DNA of 7,985 nucleotides, taken from positions 1,897,807 through 1,905,791 of the forward strand of contig CP070682.1 of the NCBI GenBank assembly GCA_020352595.1, written 5' to 3'. Shown here piece after piece: positions 1 to 5,970 of this stretch. The notes beneath the pieces are model-generated. The model worked only from the letters and a program-made list of their open reading frames with translations, did not search any database and was not told where the DNA came from. Positions within the stretch are counted from its first letter, which is position 1, and every line of letters begins with the position of its first letter. This DNA comes from a bacterium. Lineage in GTDB: Bacteria; BMS3Abin14. The position numbers and the translations under genes are program-made.

Positions 1-40
1 CCTGGACCTGGAGGCCGCCCAGGGGGAAGATCCCGGGTGA
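1..40 (+). CDS. 3' end of an upstream gene, possibly ribosomal silencing factor RsfS
   Basis: An open frame enters from the left edge and ends at TGA 38-40. Its last residues are LDLEAAQGEDPG. The stop overlaps the GTG start of rlmH in the four bases GTGA (37-40), the usual sign of translational coupling. RsfS (Iojap/YbeB), which binds ribosomal protein uL14 and blocks subunit joining, very often precedes rlmH, and many members end in a '(Y)DLE' segment followed by a short acidic tail, as here. Only 12 codons are visible, so the name rests on position and a weak tail resemblance. Confidence 0.4.
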   Translation, partial: LDLEAAQGEDPG

Positions 41-495
41 AGGTCCAGATCCTGGGCATCGGCAGGATCAGGGAGGCCTTTTACAGAGAGGCCGTGGAAC
101 ATTACCTGGTGCGGATCAGGCGATACGTGCCCATCGAGTTGAAGGAGACCGCCAAGGAGCGCACCGGCCGGCCCCAGGACCTGGAGACAGCCTACGCGAA
201 GGTGCGCAGGGACCACGTCAAGGCCGGTATGCCCGTGGCCCTGGATAAAGGGGGGAAGGCCGTTTCCTCCGAGGAACTGGCCGCGTGGCTTGAAAAAGCC
301 ATGCTCGACGGGCTGGATATTGTGAGTTTCGTCATCGGCGGACCCCACGGCCTGGCCCCTTCGGCGCTGAAGGATTCGCGGCAGGTCCTGTCCCTTTCGG
401 CCCTGACCCTGCCGCACCAGATGGCCCGGCTCGTCCTGGCGGAACAGATTTACAGGGCCCTGAGCATTATCAGGGGGGAGCCTTATCACAAGTAG
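37..495 (+). CDS. rlmH: 23S rRNA (pseudouridine-1915-N3)-methyltransferase RlmH
   Basis: This is a SPOUT-class methyltransferase that, in characterised members, uses S-adenosylmethionine to methylate N3 of pseudouridine 1915 in helix 69 of 23S rRNA, acting late on assembled 70S ribosomes. The 152-residue length is close to the usual 155-159. Family landmarks are visible: an MKVQILGIGR start, the SAM-pocket glycine loop FVIGGPHGL (residues 98-106), the trefoil-knot segment LSLSALTLPHQMAR (118-131), EQIYRA (136-141) and the C-terminal signature RGEPYHK (146-152). The start is GTG, overlapping the preceding stop by four bases; the AGGGGGAAG stretch just upstream (21-29) can serve as its Shine-Dalgarno. 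It is probably co-transcribed with the gene before it and with the dksA-like gene 69 bp downstream. Nothing in the sequence looks damaged. Confidence 0.95.
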   Translation: MKVQILGIGRIREAFYREAVEHYLVRIRRYVPIELKETAKERTGRPQDLETAYAKVRRDHVKAGMPVALDKGGKAVSSEELAAWLEKAMLDGLDIVSFVIGGPHGLAPSALKDSRQVLSLSALTLPHQMARLVLAEQIYRALSIIRGEPYHK

Positions 496-564
496 AAGCA
501 ACCCTCCGGGGGATCCATTGCACCCGGGCAGCGGCCACAGTGCCTTTGATGAGGGAAACATCGT

Positions 565-924
565 ATGAGGCAGGACAGGTTGGAGAAGTACAGGAAGATG
601 CTCCTTGAGATGAGGCAGGAGTACCAGGCGGAACTGCAGAAGGTCAGTAACGAGGAAAAGAACAGGGACAGGACGGAGGCCAAGGACTCTGTGGACCAGG
701 CGGACTCGAACTACTCCGTTGACTACCAGATGGCGCGTACCGAGAAGATCAACCGTGGCATCAAGGAGGTCGACGAGGCCCTCAACAGGATACGCAACGG
801 GGAGTACGGAGTGTGCCAGGTCTGCGGCGACGAGATCCCTGAAGGTCGCCTTCAGGTGCGGCCCAATGCGCTGTACTGCGCGCAGTGCAAGGAAGACCTT
901 GAAAAGAGAGGTGAGATCAAGTGA
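565..924 (+). CDS. dksA: Short DksA/TraR-family transcription factor with C4 zinc finger
   Basis: DksA-family proteins enter the RNA polymerase secondary channel and, with ppGpp, change promoter use, notably at rRNA genes. This 119-residue protein is shorter than E. coli DksA (151 residues) and lacks most of its N-terminal extension. It keeps the working parts: charged coiled-coil arms (about residues 3-38 and 55-80), the acidic tip DxxDxA as D41-S-V-D44-Q-A46, and a zinc finger with C84, C87, C105 and C108. The tip-to-first-cysteine distance (40 residues) and the finger spacing (C-x2-C-x17-C-x2-C) equal those of E. coli DksA as I recall it, which argues for a true DksA activity rather than a TraR-like or YocK-like relative, although the short length leaves those open. 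The ATG has a GAGGG Shine-Dalgarno at 551-555. Its stop overlaps the next start in GTGA (921-924), so it is translationally coupled to the LapB-like gene. Confidence 0.88.
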   Translation: MRQDRLEKYRKMLLEMRQEYQAELQKVSNEEKNRDRTEAKDSVDQADSNYSVDYQMARTEKINRGIKEVDEALNRIRNGEYGVCQVCGDEIPEGRLQVRPNALYCAQCKEDLEKRGEIK

Positions 925-2261
925 GCCGGATCGCGACAATCATCCTCCTGGCGGTGGTCATCGCCTTTTCCTACTTCGCCTTCTACAACCAGGGGGGGAT
1001 GACGCTGAATTTCTGGAAGGGGAAGGTCGTCGAACTTCCCGTGGCGGGTGTGGTTCTCCTGTCCATGGCTCTCGGGGCCGCCCTGATCCTCCTGATGTTC
1101 ACCATCCGGGGCATCGGCAGGACCTACGACCAGATCCAGCTCGGGTTCAAGATAAGACGCCGCATCAAGGCTGAGGAGCTCTACAACCGGGGCGTGGACA
1201 GTCATCTTTCGGGCAAGATGCAGCAGGCGGTTAACCTCCTCGAGGAGGCCGTCTCCAAGGATCCGGAGTTTCTCCTCCCCTTCTTCAGGCTGGGGACGGT
1301 CTATCTGGCACTGGGCGAGGTGGAGAAGGCGCTTCAGCTTCACCAGCAGGCTCTGGAAGCCCACCCGGGAAACCTCCGGGTGCTCCTGCTGCTGGTGGAC
1401 GACTACATGGCAACCGGACAGCTCAACGAGGCCGCCGGCGTACTCAGGCAGATCATCTCCAAGGACGACACCAACAGGACGGCGCTCAAGACCCTGCGCG
1501 ACATCCAGGAAAGACAGGGTGAATGGGAAGGGGCCACAGAAACCCAGCGCAAACTCATGAAGGCCGCCGGCCGGGACGGGGACTCCCTCCAGCACCTCAG
1601 GGGCCTTCGTTATCAATGGGCGCTGCAGATGATGGAGAAAGGGGACAACGACAAGGCGGTGAAGACCTTCAAGGAGATCCTGAAGGAGTCCCCGGATTTC
1701 ATCGCTGCCACGGTGTCCCTGGGGGAAGTGAACCTCAAGACCGGCAAGGTCGAGGAGGGGATCAGGACGCTCATCGAAGGATACAGGCGTCACCAGAACC
1801 CCGTGTTCCTCCAGGTCATGGAGGACAGGCTCATCAGCAGGGAGAACCCCCGCAAGCTCATCGAGACCTTCAGGGAACTCCTGGGCAGTTCACCAGACGA
1901 CGTTTTCCTCAGCCTCTTTTACGGCAAGATCTGCCTTCGGCTGGAGATGATCGACGAGGCCTACGAGGCTCTCAAGAAGGTGGAATCGACCGGATACGAC
2001 TCGGCGCTCCTCCACGCGCTGCTGGGAGAAACGAGCGCCAGACGGGAGCGCTTCGGCGAGGCCATCGGGGAGTTTCAGCGCTACCTCGAGATGACCGATG
2101 GATCCAGCCCCCGCTTTGTCTGCGAAAACTGCGAGAACAAGTCCGAGGGCTGGTCTCCCAGGTGCGAGTCCTGCGGCCTGTGGAACAGCTACTCCCTCCC
2201 GGGTCTTACGGAGCCCTTCCTGAGACCGGCCGTGAGGCCGCTCTACGAGTTCGAGGAATAG
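921..2261 (+). CDS. lapB: LapA-LapB fusion: TPR lipopolysaccharide assembly protein with rubredoxin-like zinc ribbon
   Basis: LapB (YciM) is an inner-membrane protein with cytoplasmic TPRs that, in E. coli, works with FtsH to control degradation of LpxC and so the rate of LPS synthesis; LapA is its small membrane partner. This 446-residue protein appears to hold both. Residues 4-22 and 41-60 are two hydrophobic helices, with a link containing N-Q-G-G-M-T-L-N-F-W that matches the LapA/DUF1049 pattern, followed by a basic stretch (F77-K83). Residues about 85-395 are helical TPR-type repeats, for example around 85-115, 119-150, 233-265 and 330-355. The end is a rubredoxin-like ribbon with C401, C404, C415 and C418, then G-L-W, as in LapB. 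E. coli LapB has about 389 residues and only one membrane helix. The GTG start overlaps the dksA-like stop by four bases and is served by GAGAGGTGAG (905-914). The LapA part is assigned by eye from pattern, not by a profile search. Confidence 0.85.
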   Translation: MSRIATIILLAVVIAFSYFAFYNQGGMTLNFWKGKVVELPVAGVVLLSMALGAALILLMFTIRGIGRTYDQIQLGFKIRRRIKAEELYNRGVDSHLSGKMQQAVNLLEEAVSKDPEFLLPFFRLGTVYLALGEVEKALQLHQQALEAHPGNLRVLLLLVDDYMATGQLNEAAGVLRQIISKDDTNRTALKTLRDIQERQGEWEGATETQRKLMKAAGRDGDSLQHLRGLRYQWALQMMEKGDNDKAVKTFKEILKESPDFIAATVSLGEVNLKTGKVEEGIRTLIEGYRRHQNPVFLQVMEDRLISRENPRKLIETFRELLGSSPDDVFLSLFYGKICLRLEMIDEAYEALKKVESTGYDSALLHALLGETSARRERFGEAIGEFQRYLEMTDGSSPRFVCENCENKSEGWSPRCESCGLWNSYSLPGLTEPFLRPAVRPLYEFEE

Positions 2262-2276
2262 GGGGGGCAGGAGGCT

Positions 2277-2315
2277 CCGGCTTCCGGATGCCAGGGTGCG
2301 GATCCCGTAAGCCGG
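2277..2315 (+). terminator. GC-rich hairpin downstream of lapB (possible terminator)
   Basis: The arms 2277-2287 and 2305-2315 pair over 11 positions with one C/T mismatch (CCGGCTTcCGG against CCGtAAGCCGG) around a 17-base loop. It begins 16 bases after the lapB stop. No run of T follows, so it is not a classical intrinsic terminator. It could protect the 3' end, pause polymerase, or be part of a repeated intergenic element. Confidence 0.4.
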
Positions 2316-2335
2316 GAAACGGAGGGAGAAACGAA

Positions 2336-2410
2336 GAACCAGGTGTTTTGGACCGGGACCCGTCATCCGCCCCCTCTCCGCCCTTCGTGCCTGGTTCCTG
2401 GTCCCTGGCT
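2336..2410 (+). repeat. Inverted GAACCAGG/CCTGGTTC pair with a three-unit heptamer array
   Basis: In the 221-bp gap between lapB and gpmI, three tandem heptamers CCTGGTT, CCTGGTC and CCTGGCT occupy 2390-2410. The first unit is inverted against GAACCAGG at 2336-2343, leaving a 46-base pyrimidine-rich core between them. I see no coding potential here: the frame open through the gap in the gpmI phase gives a low-complexity translation and overlaps lapB upstream. The array looks like a short intergenic repeat whose copies would be expected elsewhere in the genome. Confidence 0.5.
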
Positions 2411-2471
2411 CTTAGTTCTGTATTTACCTTCGCACACTCATCCCCACCGGTGCTCCGGGATCTTTTCATCC

Positions 2472-2478
2472 GGGAGGT
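2472..2478 (+). promoter_or_regulatory. Strong Shine-Dalgarno that sets the gpmI TTG start
   Basis: GGGAGGT lies 5 bases (2478-2482) before the TTG at 2483, counting from the end of GGGAGG. The frame is open far upstream, into lapB, so this site and the normal family N-terminus are what place the start here. The next in-frame ATG lies inside the conserved VLMVLDGWG motif and is too late. Confidence 0.75.
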
Positions 2479-2482
2479 CATT

Positions 2483-4030
2483 TTGAACAAGCGAAAAAGG
2501 GTTCCCACCGTGCTCATGGTCCTGGACGGCTGGGGCGTCTCAACGGGGGAGGGGACGGACGCCATCGCCGGTGCGAGGAAGCCGCGCATGGACGACCTCA
2601 TGTCGCGGTTTCCCCGGACCACCATCGGGGCCTCAGGCAGGGACGTGGGCCTGCCCGAAGGCCAGATCGGGAACTCGGAGGTGGGGCACCTGAACCTCGG
2701 AGCGGGGCGCGTCGTCTACCAGGATCTGACCCGCATCAACATGGCCGTGGAGTCCGGCTCCTTTTTTGAAAATCAGGTTTTTCTGGAGGCCTTCCGGGCT
2801 GTGAAGGGGGGCTCCGGGCGCCTGCACGTCATGGGCCTCATGTCCGACGGCGGTGTGCACAGCCACATCGAACAGATCAAGGCCCTTGTGACCTTCGCCG
2901 CCGGAAGCGGCCTCGGCGCTGTTTTCGTGCACGCTTTCATGGACGGCCGGGACACGCCTCCCAATTCCGGCATCAGGTACATAGGCGAGATGGAGGATCA
3001 TCTCTCAGCCCTGGGCATCGCCCACCTGGCCACCGTTTCGGGGAGGTTCTACGCCATGGACCGGGACAGCAGGTGGGAACGGCTGGAGAGGGCCTACAAG
3101 TGCCTCGTCCGCGGCGAGGGCCTCAGAGCCGCCACCGGCCGCGAGGCGGTGGCCGCAGCCTATCAGAGGGGGGAGACCGATGAGTTCATACAGCCCACGG
3201 TGGTGGCCGCTGGAGGTTCACCGGCCGGAAAAATCGGTGACGGCGACGGCGTGATCTTCATGAATTTCAGGGGCGACCGTGCGCGGGAGATCACGAGGGC
3301 CCTCAACGACGCTGATTTCGACCACTTCACGAGGGGAACACCCCCGTCCCTGTCCACCTACGTCTGCCTGGCCGAGTACGACGAGACCTTCCCTTACCCC
3401 GTGGCTTTCCCGACGGAGGAACTGACGGGCATCCTCGGAGAGGTCATCAGCTCCCGTTCCCTGACGCAGCTGCGCATCGCGGAGACCGAGAAGTACGCCC
3501 ACGTGACCTTCTTTTTCAACGGGGGGGAGGAGAAGACGTTTCCCGGCGAGGACCGCTGCCTGATACCCTCCCCGAAGGATGTGGCAACCTACGACCTCAA
3601 ACCGGAGATGAGCGCCGAGGAGGTCACGCAAGAGCTCCTCAGGCGTCTGGATTCGGGGACGTACGATTTCATCCTCGTCAACTACGCCAACCCCGACATG
3701 GTGGGGCACACCGGCGTCTACGACGCTGCCGTGACAGCCATCGAAAAGGTGGACGACTGCGTGGGACGGGTAGCCGACAAGGTCCTTGAAATGGGGGGAG
3801 CCCTCATCGTCACCTCCGATCACGGCAACGCAGAATCCATGATCGATCCGGACGGCACGCCCCACACGGCGCACACGACCAGGAGGGTGCCCCTGGTCCT
3901 CGTAGCCCCCGGCTGCACGGCCGAGTCACCCCGGCTGCGGGAGGGCCGCCTGGCCGATGTGGCGCCGACCATCCTCAAGATCATGGGAGTCCCCCAACCG
4001 CGGGAGATGACGGGGGAGCCGCTGTTTTAA
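2483..4030 (+). CDS. gpmI: 2,3-bisphosphoglycerate-independent phosphoglycerate mutase
   Basis: This cytoplasmic glycolytic/gluconeogenic enzyme interconverts 3- and 2-phosphoglycerate through a phosphoserine intermediate and two metal ions (usually manganese). With the TTG start it has 515 residues, typical for the family. Alkaline-phosphatase-superfamily ligands can be placed: D15 in VLDGWG, the nucleophile S65 in GQIGNSEVGHLNLGAGR, D405 and H409 in NPDMVGHTG, D446 and H447 in TSDHGNAE, and H464 in HTAHTTRRVP. Substrate-binding motifs DGRDTPP (154-160), GRFYAMDRDSRWER (about 190-203) and FRGDRAREI are intact. The spacing of the metal ligands agrees with the Geobacillus enzyme as I remember it. 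The gene sits alone between two repeat-bearing gaps (221 and 269 bp), so it probably has its own promoter, though I found no convincing -35/-10 pair. A longer in-frame extension reaching back to 1523 is rejected because it overlaps lapB. Confidence 0.96.
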   Translation: MNKRKRVPTVLMVLDGWGVSTGEGTDAIAGARKPRMDDLMSRFPRTTIGASGRDVGLPEGQIGNSEVGHLNLGAGRVVYQDLTRINMAVESGSFFENQVFLEAFRAVKGGSGRLHVMGLMSDGGVHSHIEQIKALVTFAAGSGLGAVFVHAFMDGRDTPPNSGIRYIGEMEDHLSALGIAHLATVSGRFYAMDRDSRWERLERAYKCLVRGEGLRAATGREAVAAAYQRGETDEFIQPTVVAAGGSPAGKIGDGDGVIFMNFRGDRAREITRALNDADFDHFTRGTPPSLSTYVCLAEYDETFPYPVAFPTEELTGILGEVISSRSLTQLRIAETEKYAHVTFFFNGGEEKTFPGEDRCLIPSPKDVATYDLKPEMSAEEVTQELLRRLDSGTYDFILVNYANPDMVGHTGVYDAAVTAIEKVDDCVGRVADKVLEMGGALIVTSDHGNAESMIDPDGTPHTAHTTRRVPLVLVAPGCTAESPRLREGRLADVAPTILKIMGVPQPREMTGEPLF

Positions 4031-4054
4031 ACCATCTCCGATGGTTTCATCGGA
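4029..4054 (+). terminator. Two overlapping, mutually exclusive hairpins at the gpmI stop
   Basis: Starting inside the TAA stop, AAACCATC (4029-4036) pairs perfectly with GATGGTTT (4040-4047) over a TCC loop. A second perfect stem, TCCGATG (4037-4043) with CATCGGA (4048-4054) over GTTT, uses some of the same bases, so both cannot form together. There is no T-tract beyond TTT. It may act as a weak terminator or 3'-end stabiliser; the choice between stems may be chance. Confidence 0.4.
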
Positions 4055-4257
4055 CACGGAGACGCGGGAACGCGGCGACGCGGGGTGATGGGTATAATTC
4101 GTTTGTAGGAAAGCTGTTACCGGAAAGGTCACCCGACCTGACCACTGTTATACACCTGCCAACCACCGAACCACAAACACGGATTCCTTCTCGATTTTTT
4201 CAGACTCCCTGGTGCTATTTTCCTGTTCTCAAGTCTCCGCGTCTCCGCGTCCCGGGC
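4055..4257. repeat. ~200-bp intergenic element bounded by inverted tandem octamers
   Basis: The left edge is four tandem 8-mers: CACGGAGA, CGCGGGAA, CGCGGCGA and CGCGGGGT (4055-4086). The right edge holds, in inverted orientation, TCTCCGCG twice and then TCCCGGGC (4234-4257). Over the best 19 aligned positions the two arms agree at 16. Within the AT-richer core lie a further inverted pair, GTTTGT (4101-4106) with ACAAAC (4173-4178), and a small stem GGTCA/TGACC (4127-4131, 4139-4143). No real ORF crosses it. It could be a MITE-like or REP-like element, or a structured RNA; I saw no target-site duplication. Confidence 0.55.
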
Positions 4258-4278
4258 ATCGAGAAATCCCGGCGGCAC

Positions 4279-4294
4279 TGAAATTGCAATTTCA
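4279..4294. promoter_or_regulatory. Perfect 16-bp palindrome just upstream of comF
   Basis: TGAAATTGCAATTTCA is its own reverse complement. It ends five bases before the comF ATG, where a Shine-Dalgarno should be, and no purine-rich ribosome site is present instead. It is AT-rich in a GC-rich context and is followed by a partial repeat of its sequence (AATTGCA, 4294-4300). It could be an operator for a dimeric regulator or a small RNA hairpin that hides the start. Confidence 0.5.
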
Positions 4295-4299
4295 ATTGC

Positions 4300-5070
4300 A
4301 TGGTTCTGAGAAATATTTGCCGAGGATTTCTCGACGTCCTCTACCCTCCCGTCTGCCTCATCTGCGGCCGCCTCTCGGCCGGCCCTTTCCCCCACTGCTG
4401 TCCCCAGTGCGTGGCGAGCATGGAGCCGGTCTGCGGCTGCTGTCCCCTCTGCGGAAAGCCCTTCACGGTGGCGGCCAATGCCCACCTGTGTTCCCGATGC
4501 CACGGGGGACGCAGGCCCTACCTCTGGTGCCGGGGTCTTTATCTCTACACGGGGGCCATGGCCCGCGCCCTGGCGGCGCTCAAATTCGGCAGGAGGCTCG
4601 CTCTGCTCGCCCCCCTGCGCCGCCGCCTCATGGACGGGTGGGAGGGCCTTGAGCCGAAGCCGGAGGTGGAGCTGGTGGTCCCTGTACCGGCATCCTGGTT
4701 CAGGAAGTGGGAACGCGGATTCAACCAGGCGTCGCTGCTGGCCGAGCCGCTGGCCCGTGCTCTGGAGGTGCCCCTGCTGGAGACCGCCCTGGGCAGGCGA
4801 GGTTCCAGGACCCAGGTGGGTCTGGGGAGGGCGGACAGGGAACGCAACGCGGCACGGTCATTCCTCCCCGGGAAGGGGATCGGGAAGGTCGCCGGCCGGC
4901 GGGTCCTTCTGTTCGACGACGTCTACACCACGGGCGCGACGGTTCAGGCCTGCTCCAGGCTGCTCTCCCGGCAGGGGGCGTCAGTCACGGTCCTGACCCT
5001 CGCCAGAAGAGCCCCGGATAACCTGGAGCATCTCGTCGTGGATGCGGCCGTTGGTGGCGAGGACACGTGA
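4300..5070 (+). CDS. comF: ComF-family protein: double zinc ribbon plus phosphoribosyltransferase domain
   Basis: ComF/GntX-family proteins carry a type I phosphoribosyltransferase-like fold and are linked to DNA uptake in naturally competent bacteria, but the exact activity is not settled. The 256 residues show the family layout. There is an LDVLYPPVCLICG start, and zinc-binding cysteines at C19/C22, C34/C37, C48/C51 and C64/C67. KWERGFNQASLLAE lies at about 136-149, TQVGLGRADRERN at 171-183, and the PRPP-binding loop VLLFDDVYTTGAT at 202-214. The ATG is supported by the normal N-terminus and by an in-frame TGA at 4279, but it has no Shine-Dalgarno. A lone comF does not prove competence, and no other uptake genes lie in the window. 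The 3' end overlaps the convergent phosphatase gene by 90 bp. Confidence 0.92.
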   Translation: MVLRNICRGFLDVLYPPVCLICGRLSAGPFPHCCPQCVASMEPVCGCCPLCGKPFTVAANAHLCSRCHGGRRPYLWCRGLYLYTGAMARALAALKFGRRLALLAPLRRRLMDGWEGLEPKPEVELVVPVPASWFRKWERGFNQASLLAEPLARALEVPLLETALGRRGSRTQVGLGRADRERNAARSFLPGKGIGKVAGRRVLLFDDVYTTGATVQACSRLLSRQGASVTVLTLARRAPDNLEHLVVDAAVGGEDT

Positions 5071-5808
5071 TCCGTCGAGGCCCAGGGGGCGGCCCGTAAA
5101 ATCCGTGGTTTTGCCCCCGGCCTCCCTCAGGATCAGAGCCCCGGCGGCGATGTCCCACGGCTTGAGGTTCAGCTCCCAGAACCCGTCCAGCCGTCCCGCC
5201 GCCACAAAGCACAGGTCCAGGGCCGCGCTTCCGCACCGGCGGATCCCCTGGGTCCTGACGGCGAACTCGCCGAAATAGCCCAGATTCGTGTCGGTGGTGG
5301 CCCTGATGTTGTAGGGAAAGCCGGTCCCCAGGAGGCTGCGGTCGAGCCGGTCCGTACCGGAAACCCTTATGGGGCAGGCGTTGAGGCTGGCACCCTCGCC
5401 GAGGACGGACTGGAAGATCTCCTCCGACATGGGGTTGTAGACGACGCCGCATAGGGCCTCGCCCTCGAAGGCCACGGCGATGGAGACGGAAAACACGGGG
5501 AACCTGTGGGCGTAGTTTGTGGTGCCGTCCAGCGGGTCGATGATCCACACGTAGCCGCTGGCGCCGTGAAGGTCCAGGTCCTCCTCCCCCAGGATGCCGT
5601 GATCGGGATACTTTTGCAGGATCTGGTCCTGGATGAGGTCCTGGGCGGCCCTGTCCACCTCCGTCACGATGTCCACCTCCCCCTTGTAATGGACGCTGAA
5701 GTCGGTCTGGAGCCGTTCCTTCAGGAGGGTTCCGGCCGCCCTGGCGATGCGTACCGCATCCTCGAGGAGGTCCGTTTTCAGGATCTGTTGATTGTCCGGG
5801 GGAGGCAA
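4981..5808 (-). CDS. suhB: Inositol monophosphatase-family phosphatase (SuhB-like)
   Basis: Members are magnesium-dependent, lithium-sensitive phosphatases; bacterial SuhB hydrolyses inositol-1-phosphate and, in E. coli, also takes part in rRNA antitermination. The 275 residues carry the family motifs in order: DIVTEVDRAAQ (46-56), GEE with E75/E76, the metal site WIIDPLDGTTNY with D91 and D94 (88-99), RRCGSAALDLC (190-200) and KPWDIAAG with D219 (216-223). All catalytic ligands are present. Related phosphatases (histidinol-phosphate phosphatase, CysQ-like) share these motifs, so the substrate is not certain. The best start is a TTG at 5806-5808, six bases after the stop of the zinc-ribbon gene and in the same frame. 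There is no ATG and no clear Shine-Dalgarno, which suggests translation by reinitiation from that gene. The 3' end runs 90 bp into comF on the other strand. Confidence 0.9.
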   Translation of the reverse strand: MPPPDNQQILKTDLLEDAVRIARAAGTLLKERLQTDFSVHYKGEVDIVTEVDRAAQDLIQDQILQKYPDHGILGEEDLDLHGASGYVWIIDPLDGTTNYAHRFPVFSVSIAVAFEGEALCGVVYNPMSEEIFQSVLGEGASLNACPIRVSGTDRLDRSLLGTGFPYNIRATTDTNLGYFGEFAVRTQGIRRCGSAALDLCFVAAGRLDGFWELNLKPWDIAAGALILREAGGKTTDFTGRPLGLDGSRVLATNGRIHDEMLQVIRGSSGEGQDRD

Positions 5809-5814
5809 TGGTAT

Positions 5815-5970
5815 TTAGTTGTCGTCGACAAGTTTCAATTCGTCACTGCCTTTGATGGCGTAGATCTTGATGGTGCTGTTACAATAGGAGCAGAAGATGG
5901 CATCACCCGGTCTCTCGTCGCCATCAAGGGTGAGGTCCGCATCGCATACGGGACAACTGTACTCTTTCAT
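5815..5970 (-). CDS. 51-residue LysW-like zinc-ribbon protein
   Basis: The frame is open further upstream, but the real start is the ATG at 5968-5970, which has GGGAGG eight bases away (complement of 5979-5984). The upstream extension is the antisense of the HEAT gene and gives no sensible N-terminus. The 51-residue product begins MKEYSCPVC and has two CxxC knuckles, C6/C9 and C27/C30, with acidic linker residues between them (LTLDGDERPGD), then a beta-rich IKIYAI stretch and the tail ELKLVDDN. This matches the overall plan of LysW-like and similar mini zinc ribbons. LysW carries its amino acid on a C-terminal glutamate (EDWGE-type end); here the last residue is asparagine, so a carrier role is unlikely. 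It is co-directional and closely spaced with the phosphatase gene, so the two are probably one transcript. Its function is unknown; metal binding or a protein-protein role is inferred. Confidence 0.75.
   Translation of the reverse strand: MKEYSCPVCDADLTLDGDERPGDAIFCSYCNSTIKIYAIKGSDELKLVDDN

Noticed and set aside
496..564. Promoter (TTGCAC-like) between rlmH and the dksA-like gene
   Set aside because: No matching -10 at the right distance; the 69-bp gap fits operon read-through.
852..1793. 313-residue open frame on the minus strand
   Set aside because: It is the antisense of the LapB-like gene in high-GC DNA, with no recognisable motif or ribosome site.
1523..2482. In-frame upstream extension of gpmI giving an 835-residue protein
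   Set aside because: It overlaps lapB, has arginine/glycine-rich low-complexity composition, and the GpmI family begins at the TTG with a strong Shine-Dalgarno.
4093..4098. Perfect TATAAT as a promoter for comF or a small RNA
   Set aside because: No acceptable -35 lies 16-18 bp upstream and it is about 200 bp from comF; a chance hit in an AT-richer core is likely.
4148..4156. TTATACACC-like string resembling a DnaA box
   Set aside because: It is a single imperfect copy with no cluster, AT-rich unwinding region or origin genes nearby.
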